Below, piece after piece: positions 5,717 to 10,197 of a stretch of 10,197 nucleotides of DNA; position 1 is the first letter of the stretch; each line of letters begins with the position of its first letter. This DNA is from Candidatus Omnitrophota bacterium (GTDB lineage: Bacteria; Omnitrophota; Gorgyraeia; Aquiviventales; Aquiviventaceae): assembly GCA_016180605.1 (NCBI GenBank), contig JACPAW010000138.1, positions 1 to 10,197 on the forward strand. Direction: 5' to 3'. Both the position numbers and the translations under genes were made by a program. Below the pieces are notes generated by a model. The model was not told the DNA's origin, searched no databases, and saw nothing but the letters and a program-made list of their open reading frames with translations.

Positions 5717-6565
5717 ATGTATGAGGCGTTCTTCGGACTCAAAGAGAAACCGTTCCGGATGACTCCGGATACGCGCTATTTTTATCCATCGGCCAAGCAT
5801 ACGAATGCCTTGAACCACATGGTCTATGCCATTGAGGAGCGGCGCGGGTTTGTGGTCATCACAGGGGAAATCGGATCCGGCAAGACGACTCTCTCGAGAG
5901 TCCTTTTCCAGAAGCTAGACGCTTCCACTCAGACCGCCATCATCCGCAATACCCAATTGAGTGCCAAGGACCTGGTGGCTTCTACACTCGATGAGCTGGA
6001 AATCCCTTATCGTCCCAGCAATAGCAAAGCTTTCCTGATCGGCAGGCTCAATGAATACCTCATCGAACAGCTTCGGGATGGCAACAACGTCGTTTTGCTC
6101 ATCGATGAAGCGCAGAATTTGAAACCCAGCGTTTTGGAAGAAGTCCGGATGCTCTCGAACCTGGAAACCGAGACGGAAAAGCTCATCCAGATCATCTTAA
6201 TGGGCCAGCCGGAGCTTAAGTCGAAGCTGTGGTTGAAAGAGTTGACCCAGCTGCGCCAGCGCGTCACCCTCCATTATCACCTCTGTGCCCTGGATTCCGA
6301 AGAGACGATGAAGTACGTGACCCATCGGCTTCATGTAGCCGGTGCGAATGGTTCGGTTATCTTCTCACCCAGTGCGCTGCCCAAAGTTTACGAACATTCC
6401 CAGGGTGTTCCTCGTTTGATCAACGGGTTATGCGACAGGGCACTGCTTACCGGCTACGTCAATGAGTCCAAAATCATCGGCCCTGAAATCATTGATGAGG
6501 TTGCTTGTGAATTACCAGCACTCATGCAGGCTCCAAATCATCCGCATGTGACAAGTGACAGGTGA
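5717..6565 (+). CDS. ExeA/XrtA-associated-type AAA ATPase
   Basis: A 282-residue protein starting at the family-typical M-Y-E-A-F-F-G-L-K-E-K-P-F. The upstream in-frame extension to 5591 (42 residues) is encoded by repeat DNA and is rejected. Motifs: Walker A G-E-I-G-S-G-K-T-T (50-58), Walker B V-V-L-L-I-D-E-A-Q (125-133), sensor 1 I-L-M-G-Q-P-E-L (160-167), arginine-finger-like L-R-Q-R-V (179-183), and sensor 2 G-V-P-R-L-I-N (230-236). This group (AAA_22) includes ExeA of type II secretion and the ATPase of PEP-CTERM/XrtA exopolysaccharide clusters; a role in assembling the export apparatus is likely. No XrtA gene is in the window. There is no clear ribosome-binding site before 5717. The last residues (V-T-S-D-R) and the stop codon come from the heptamer array beginning at 6548, so the native C-terminus has been replaced. 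Confidence 0.88.
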   Translation: MYEAFFGLKEKPFRMTPDTRYFYPSAKHTNALNHMVYAIEERRGFVVITGEIGSGKTTLSRVLFQKLDASTQTAIIRNTQLSAKDLVASTLDELEIPYRPSNSKAFLIGRLNEYLIEQLRDGNNVVLLIDEAQNLKPSVLEEVRMLSNLETETEKLIQIILMGQPELKSKLWLKELTQLRQRVTLHYHLCALDSEETMKYVTHRLHVAGANGSVIFSPSALPKVYEHSQGVPRLINGLCDRALLTGYVNESKIIGPEIIDEVACELPALMQAPNHPHVTSDR

Positions 6566-6996
6566 CAAGTGACAAGTACTTGCGAAGAAATACCAGAACA
6601 GGCGGTTGGTTACAAGAAACTACGGGTGTGGCAATTGGCAGATAAGTTGGCGCATGAAATATTCCGTGTCACCAAGAACTTTCCAACACAAGAACAGTTT
6701 GGTTTGACATCCCAACTCCGCCGTGGCGCACTTTCAGTGCCGACAAACGTCGTTGAAGGCCAAGCACGAAAAGGTCGCCGCGAATTCAAACATTTTGTTG
6801 CTATGGCACTTGGTTCTTTAGCTGAAGTGGAATATCTCCTAGAATTTGCACGCGAAGAAGGCATGCTAATGACGAAGTCTTACCATGAAATTGAAGCGCT
6901 TCGTAAAGAGACGGGCCGATTATTATGGAGACTTTACGAATCTCTTTAAGTTGCCACTTTCTCGTAACTTGTCACCTGTCACTTGTAACTTGTCAC
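6548..6996 (+). mobile_element. S23 cassette 1: inverted heptamer arrays flanking a four-helix-bundle gene
   Basis: The left end is four direct heptamers (GTGACAA, GTGACAG, GTGACAA, GTGACAA; 6548-6575). The right end is the reverse type (TTGTCAC, CTGTCAC, TTGTAAC, TTGTCAC; 6969-6996) with degenerate copies before it. Bases 6548-6568 and 6969-6989 pair at 20 of 21 positions. The unit is 449 bases and carries one gene. I counted about 45% GC in three 60-base stretches of it, against 55% in one stretch of the following kinase gene. No transposase is encoded and no clear target-site duplication is seen. The form resembles the S23-coding intervening sequences of bacterial 23S rRNA, but the site here is an operon. 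Confidence 0.6.
6569..6949 (+). CDS. Four-helix-bundle protein (S23/rRNA intervening-sequence protein family)
   Basis: A 126-residue protein. The S23 signature is plain: Y-K-K-L-R-V-W-Q-L-A (15-24), Q-F-G-L-T-S-Q-L-R-R (43-52), S-V-P-T-N-V-V-E-G (56-64), F-K-H-F-V-A-M-A-L-G-S-L-A-E-V-E-Y-L-L (73-91). Family members are ~115-125 residues, form a pentameric four-helix bundle related to Avd, and probably bind nucleic acid; their physiological role is unclear. The only start before the motif is the GTG at 6569, inside the heptamer array and two codons after the ATPase stop in the same frame, so translation probably depends on re-initiation. The stop at 6947-6949 lies just before the right array. 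It is AT-richer than its neighbours, suggesting transfer. Confidence 0.88.
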   Translation: MTSTCEEIPEQAVGYKKLRVWQLADKLAHEIFRVTKNFPTQEQFGLTSQLRRGALSVPTNVVEGQARKGRREFKHFVAMALGSLAEVEYLLEFAREEGMLMTKSYHEIEALRKETGRLLWRLYESL

Positions 6997-7020
6997 CAAC
7001 TATATTGAAGGTGTTGCATA

Positions 7021-7908
7021 ATGAGCAAAATTACGAAAGCGCTGGAAAAGGCGGCACGCGAGCGGTTGCAGCGGCAAAAAGAGCGGGCAACCGTTAAGGC
7101 CGGCTCGGTTGAAGTACAGCTGGAGAGTTCGATTGCGGCTCCGCTTGGAGCGGCCATGCAGGATAAAATCCAGGTCGATCCGCACATCGTCGGTGCCACC
7201 GAACCGAGCTCTCCGATTGCCGAGCAATACCGCATTCTTCGCACGAATCTGCAGTCGCTGCGCTTGCGACAAAACGGCGCAGGCCAAGCACTCATCATCA
7301 CCAGTGCGGTCCATGGAGAAGGGAAATCGGTCACGGCGTTAAACCTTTCCTTGACCATGGCTCGCCAGGAAAACTGGCGCGTCGTTCTAGTGGATGCGGA
7401 TCTTCGAAAAGGCTCTATCCACACTTGGCTTGGCCTGGGCCAGAATCGCGGTGGTCTTTCCAGCGTTCTGGCGCGTGGCGGAGAAGTCAACGGAGAGCTT
7501 CTTTGGCTTAAAGAGCCGCCATTGACCGTGCTACCGACCGGTCCTTATCCGGATCATCCCGCAGAGCTTCTGGAATCTTCCTCTTGGAAGCGGCTTCTGG
7601 CAACCCTGAAGTCCCAGTTTGATTTGGTGATCATCGACGCACCGCCACTGTTGCCGGTTGCGGATCCTGGCATATTAGCTTCCCAGGGGGATAGCGTCCT
7701 GTTGATCGTGCGCGCCGGAAAGACCCAGAGAAAAACCGTAGCCCAAGCCCAGGAGCTATTGCAGCGCGCGAAAGCCAAGATTCTTGGATGCGTGTTGACT
7801 CACGTGGAATATTACCTGCCGGGCTACTACCGCTATTACCACCAGTACCGCTATGCGAAGAAGCAGCCAAAAGAGACTGAAACTTCCCAAGTGGTCGTGA
7901 ACGGGTAA
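7021..7908 (+). CDS. BY-kinase-type tyrosine-protein kinase (CpsD/CapB family)
   Basis: A 295-residue cytoplasmic P-loop protein of the MinD/ParA-like bacterial tyrosine kinases. It has an activating R-I-L-R-T-N segment (71-76), Walker A S-A-V-H-G-E-G-K-S (95-103), Walker A' V-V-L-V-D-A-D-L-R (121-129) and Walker B D-L-V-I-I-D-A-P-P (201-209). Its C-terminal tyrosine cluster has eight Tyr between residues 264 and 278. It lacks its own membrane helices and would be activated by the cytoplasmic tail of the PCP protein encoded at 4064-5581; cycles of tail autophosphorylation control polymer length and export. The ATG at 7021 has GAAGGTG at 7007-7013. An S23 cassette ends 24 bases upstream and another element begins directly after the stop, so the kinase gene is bracketed by insertions. 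Confidence 0.93.
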   Translation: MSKITKALEKAARERLQRQKERATVKAGSVEVQLESSIAAPLGAAMQDKIQVDPHIVGATEPSSPIAEQYRILRTNLQSLRLRQNGAGQALIITSAVHGEGKSVTALNLSLTMARQENWRVVLVDADLRKGSIHTWLGLGQNRGGLSSVLARGGEVNGELLWLKEPPLTVLPTGPYPDHPAELLESSSWKRLLATLKSQFDLVIIDAPPLLPVADPGILASQGDSVLLIVRAGKTQRKTVAQAQELLQRAKAKILGCVLTHVEYYLPGYYRYYHQYRYAKKQPKETETSQVVVNG

Positions 7909-7910
7909 GC

Positions 7911-8327
7911 GCGTGTGCGCGTGAACGCGTTAAAAGGAAATGAGCTTGATTCGTCGTTTTGAAGACATTGAAGCGTGGCAGGATGCTAGAGAATTGACTA
8001 AAAGTCTGTATCAGGCAGCCACAACAGATCGATTTTCGAAGGATTGGGGTCTTCGTGATCAGACGCAGCGTGCCTGCGTCTCGATAATGAGCAATATTGC
8101 CGAGGGATTCGACAGCGCTTCGCAAGCAGAGTTCTTACGGTTCTTAGGTTACTCGCGCCGTTCCACATCAGAGGTTCAGAATATGCTTTATGTTGCCCGT
8201 GACCAGAACTACATCAGCGAATCAGCTTTTCAGGTTCTCTATGAACAGGCAGAGAAGGTTCGTCGCAAGATAACTTCCTTCATGAAGTACTTACGATCTC
8301 GCACTCAACGCGTTCACACGTTCACGC
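7911..8327 (+). mobile_element. S23 cassette 2: inverted ends flanking a four-helix-bundle coding segment
   Basis: GTGAACGCGTT at 7921-7931 is perfectly inverted at 8307-8317. The complementarity continues imperfectly to 7911 and 8327 (21-base arms, most positions paired or wobble). The right end shows two CGTTCAC units (8311-8317, 8319-8325). The enclosed S23 segment is about 42-43% GC in two counted 60-base stretches, against 57% in a stretch of the permease part. The element begins 2 bases after the kinase stop and ends 2 bases before the native-looking permease ATG at 8330. It has no recombinase. Confidence 0.55.
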
Positions 8328-9112
8328 TCATGTTGACGCATCTTAAGGAACTCTTCCGCTATCGCGATCTGCTGTTGAGCCTGGCGATACGGGACATCAA
8401 GGTCCGCTATCGACAGACTCTGCTAGGTTTTGCCTGGGCGGTGGCACAGCCTTTGTCTTACATGCTGATCTTCACGATCGTATTCTCCAAATTCGGCCAA
8501 GTCAGTTCTGACGGGACACCCTATCCTCTTTTCTCGTACACCGGCCTTGTTCCCTGGACGTTCTTTGCAACCGCCTTGAGTCTTGGAGTCAACTCCGTCG
8601 CGTCGAACATGGGACTGGTCAAAAAGATTTATTTCCCGCGAGAGGTTTTCCCTCTGGGTGTGATCTTAGGCTGTTTGGTCGATTTCCTGGTTGCTTCCTG
8701 CCTGATCGCAGGCCTGATGGTGTTTTACCACATTCCGGCTAGCCCTGCGCTGGTCTGGCTGGTGTGGCTGATCGGGTTGGAGGTGGCTTTCTTGATTTCG
8801 CTGAGTCTTCTGGTCTCCGCGCTGAATGTGTTTTATCGAGACATCAAGTACATCGTGCCGTTGTGCGTGCAACTGGGACTTTTCGTGACACCGGTCATCT
8901 ATTCCGCATCCAAAGTCCCCGAACATTTGCAAAAGTGGTACATGCTCAACCCGATGGCGGTAGTCATCGATGGAATACGGCGGGTGATTTTGCACGGTCA
9001 GCCTCCGCAATTGCCATCGCTGTTGATCACAACCACCCTCGTCGTTGTGCTGGGTTTTGTCTCCTACGTGTTTTTCAAGCGGGTGGAAATCAAATTCGCC
9101 GATTCGGTGTAA
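7940..9112 (+). CDS. wzm: Fusion of an S23 four-helix-bundle domain to an ABC-2 polysaccharide permease (Wzm/TagG type)
   Basis: One uninterrupted frame of 390 codons. Residues 1-~118 are a complete S23 protein (F-E-D-I-E-A-W-Q, W-G-L-R-D-Q-T-Q-R-A, S-I-M-S-N-I-A-E-G, F-L-R-F-L-G-Y-S-R-R-S). Residues ~119-130 are translated from the right inverted repeat. From Met131 (ATG 8330) a normal-length 260-residue ABC-2 permease follows: I-R-D-I-K-V-R-Y-R-Q-T-L-L-G near the start, about six transmembrane helices, F-Y-R-D-I-K-Y, and L-N-P-M. It exports lipid-linked glycan with the ATPase encoded next. There is no Shine-Dalgarno before 8330, while AAAAGGAA precedes 7940 (ATG) and 7946 (TTG), so permease synthesis may depend on translating the S23 part. 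Either a true fusion or internal re-initiation would give an active transporter; a sequencing or assembly frameshift cannot be excluded. Confidence 0.85.
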   Translation: MSLIRRFEDIEAWQDARELTKSLYQAATTDRFSKDWGLRDQTQRACVSIMSNIAEGFDSASQAEFLRFLGYSRRSTSEVQNMLYVARDQNYISESAFQVLYEQAEKVRRKITSFMKYLRSRTQRVHTFTLMLTHLKELFRYRDLLLSLAIRDIKVRYRQTLLGFAWAVAQPLSYMLIFTIVFSKFGQVSSDGTPYPLFSYTGLVPWTFFATALSLGVNSVASNMGLVKKIYFPREVFPLGVILGCLVDFLVASCLIAGLMVFYHIPASPALVWLVWLIGLEVAFLISLSLLVSALNVFYRDIKYIVPLCVQLGLFVTPVIYSASKVPEHLQKWYMLNPMAVVIDGIRRVILHGQPPQLPSLLITTTLVVVLGFVSYVFFKRVEIKFADSV

Positions 9113-9126
9113 TTGGAGAAATTGTC

Positions 9127-10197
9127 ATGACCCACGCCCCACGCCCCCCCGGCCCGCCTTTTGCAATCGCCGGGGCGGGCACGCCCCACGCCCCCATTGT
9201 TTTTGAGCACGTCTCGAAGCGGTATCAGTTAAGCGTCGCACACGACAGCTTGCGCGATGCCATACCCGCATTGATCAAACGGCTTATCCGAAAGAATGGC
9301 CGCGGAGAGCTTCATGAGGGGGAATTTTGGGCGCTTAAGGACGTCAGTTTCCATGTCAAACAGGGCGAAACGCTTGGCATCATCGGCCACAATGGGGCGG
9401 GCAAGAGCACGATCCTGAAACTGCTTTCGAGGATTACCAAACAAACAAAGGGCTCAATCGCCCTTCGCGGAAGGCTCGCTGCCCTCATTGAGCTAGGGGG
9501 CGGTTTTCATTCTGATTTAAACGGGGCCGAGAATATTTATCTTCAAGGCACTATGCTGGGGTTAACCCACCGCGAAGTCAGAAATCTTTTCGATTCCATC
9601 GTTGCCTTTTCAGAGCTGGAGCAATTTCTTCAAACACCGGTCAAGCGCTACTCATCCGGCATGATCGTGAAACTTGGCTTTGCCATCGCCGCACACGTGC
9701 ATCCGGATGTTTTGTTGCTGGATGAGGTCTTGGCGGTAGGCGACATCGCTTTCCAGCAAAAGTGCTTCAAGCGCATCGATCAGCTGCGCGATTCCGGGAC
9801 GACCATGATTTTCATTTCGCACAACCTCGAGGCGGTCAACAAGCTTTGCGACCGCGTTTTATTGCTGCGCCAAGGAGAGGTGATCGAGGAAGGCACGCCT
9901 GGGCGAATCATCAAGCGCTTCCGGGATGAGATGTTCAGCCATGCGCTTAAAGTAGCCGCTCAAACTCCTGCTGTCAAAAGCTCTGCTGCCGTTCAAATCA
10001 CCCAAGTGAATCTCACCGACCCTGCTGGTTTTCCGGTTGATTCCGTGAATACGACAGAACCATTGCGCGTTGAGATCCACTACCAAGCAAAACGGCCGGT
10101 GATTGAGCCTAATTTTCGGATTGCCATTGAGCGATTGGACGGCCTTTTGTGTCATGGGAGTCTCAGCCGCCAGAACGGCCTAGCCCTTAAGGCGCTT
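9127..10197 (+). CDS. wzt: ABC transporter ATP-binding protein for polysaccharide export (Wzt type), 3' end outside window
   Basis: Open from the ATG at 9127 to the window edge (357 codons, no stop). GGAGA at 9115-9119 is the ribosome site, 14 bases after the permease stop. Motifs: Walker A G-H-N-G-A-G-K-S-T (87-95), signature Y-S-S-G-M (175-179) as typical of Wzt/TagH, Walker B V-L-L-L-D-E (195-200), and switch histidine in S-H-N (232). From ~288 a beta-rich C-terminal region begins, matching the Wzt carbohydrate-binding domain that reads the glycan end; it is cut by the window edge (family length usually 400 or more). The N-terminus is odd: residues ~6-23 (Pro/Ala/Gly-rich) come from a repeat element, and without them M-T-H-A-P would run straight into I-V-F-E-H-V-S-K-R-Y, a normal start. 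It pairs with the permease encoded before it. Confidence 0.92.
   Translation, partial: MTHAPRPPGPPFAIAGAGTPHAPIVFEHVSKRYQLSVAHDSLRDAIPALIKRLIRKNGRGELHEGEFWALKDVSFHVKQGETLGIIGHNGAGKSTILKLLSRITKQTKGSIALRGRLAALIELGGGFHSDLNGAENIYLQGTMLGLTHREVRNLFDSIVAFSELEQFLQTPVKRYSSGMIVKLGFAIAAHVHPDVLLLDEVLAVGDIAFQQKCFKRIDQLRDSGTTMIFISHNLEAVNKLCDRVLLLRQGEVIEEGTPGRIIKRFRDEMFSHALKVAAQTPAVKSSAAVQITQVNLTDPAGFPVDSVNTTEPLRVEIHYQAKRPVIEPNFRIAIERLDGLLCHGSLSRQNGLALKAL
9133..9195 (+). repeat. CACGCCC heptamer pairs around a GC-rich hairpin, inside the ABC ATPase gene
   Basis: CACGCCC occurs twice at 9133-9146 and twice at 9180-9193, giving a perfect 16-base direct repeat (9133-9148 and 9180-9195). Between the pairs, GCCCGCC (9152-9158) and GGCGGGC (9174-9180) form a 7-bp stem with a 15-base loop. 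The segment is translated in frame. It resembles a short REP-like insertion and is the fourth heptamer-type element in the operon. Confidence 0.6.

Noticed and set aside
6548..6996. S23 segments as integron gene cassettes
   Set aside because: There is no integrase and no convincing attC core sites; the ends are inverted heptamer arrays instead.
6993..7490. 165-residue minus-strand frame inside the kinase gene
   Set aside because: It is antisense to a clearly conserved gene, rich in Arg/Ser/Pro, and has no recognisable motif.
7631..8125. 164-residue minus-strand frame across the kinase end and S23 segment
   Set aside because: It spans two unrelated coding units on the opposite strand and has no motif or ribosome site.
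6569..8327. Avd accessory genes of a diversity-generating retroelement
   Set aside because: The proteins match the S23 side of the fold family, and there is no reverse transcriptase and no template/variable repeat pair in the window.
5709..8338. Shared CGCTCATGT at 5712-5720 and 8325-8333 as a common element end
   Set aside because: Only nine bases are shared, at two start codons; the flanks differ and chance is sufficient explanation.
1..10197. tRNA or rRNA genes
   Set aside because: No cloverleaf-like segment or rRNA-like conserved sequence was noticed in the intergenic regions; the S23 genes are not in an rRNA context here.

Overview
The window looks like a chromosomal piece of a Gram-negative bacterium carrying the first part of an exopolysaccharide/capsule export operon. 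The taxon cannot be fixed from the sequence. Short GC-rich heptamer arrays between genes, S23-type four-helix-bundle genes, an XrtA/ExeA-type ATPase and a BY-kinase together remind me of Omnitrophota or other deep-branching environmental lineages, but this is a low-confidence inference.

Layout. (1) Bases 1-1497, plus strand: the 3' end of a gene for a charged heptad-repeat protein, then an ECF-type sigma factor overlapping by 4 bases (ATGA) a single-pass membrane protein that is probably its partner or anti-sigma factor. (2) Bases 1503-1555: a 19-bp perfect hairpin between convergent genes. (3) Bases 1572-2717, minus strand: a stand-alone AAA/DUF4143 ATPase gene whose start codon, -10 box and spacer lie inside a 16-bp perfect palindrome, so its mRNA is probably leaderless and palindrome-controlled. 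(4) Bases 2718-2979: an AT-rich regulatory region with two inverted repeats and a good sigma-54-like -24/-12 element. (5) Bases 2980-10197, plus strand: a 60-aa MerR-type HTH protein, an outer-membrane polysaccharide export protein (OPX/Wza family), a chain-length/co-polymerase protein (PCP/Wzz family), an ExeA/XrtA-type AAA ATPase, an S23 four-helix-bundle protein, a CpsD-type tyrosine kinase, an ABC-2 permease (Wzm/TagG type) fused in frame behind a second S23 domain, and an ABC ATPase (Wzt type) that runs off the right edge.

The genes form one export pathway. The ABC pair would move the lipid-linked glycan across the inner membrane, PCP and BY-kinase would control assembly and length, and OPX would provide the outer-membrane exit. 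The small HTH protein, possibly with a sigma-54 activator encoded elsewhere, would control expression.

The unusual layer is a set of short repeat elements at every junction from the PCP gene onward: ATGGGAC x4 (5584), GTGACAA-type arrays inverted around an S23 gene (6548-6996), GTGAACG-type inverted ends around a second S23 gene (7911-8327), and CACGCCC pairs with a GC-rich hairpin inside the 5' end of the ABC ATPase gene (9133-9195). The S23 segments are near 43-45% GC where I counted, against about 55-57% in the flanking export genes. At least three elements altered the proteins around them: a new C-terminal tail, an in-frame fusion and an N-terminal extension. This looks like a family of S23 cassettes, comparable to the S23-coding intervening sequences of 23S rRNA but sitting in a protein-coding operon.
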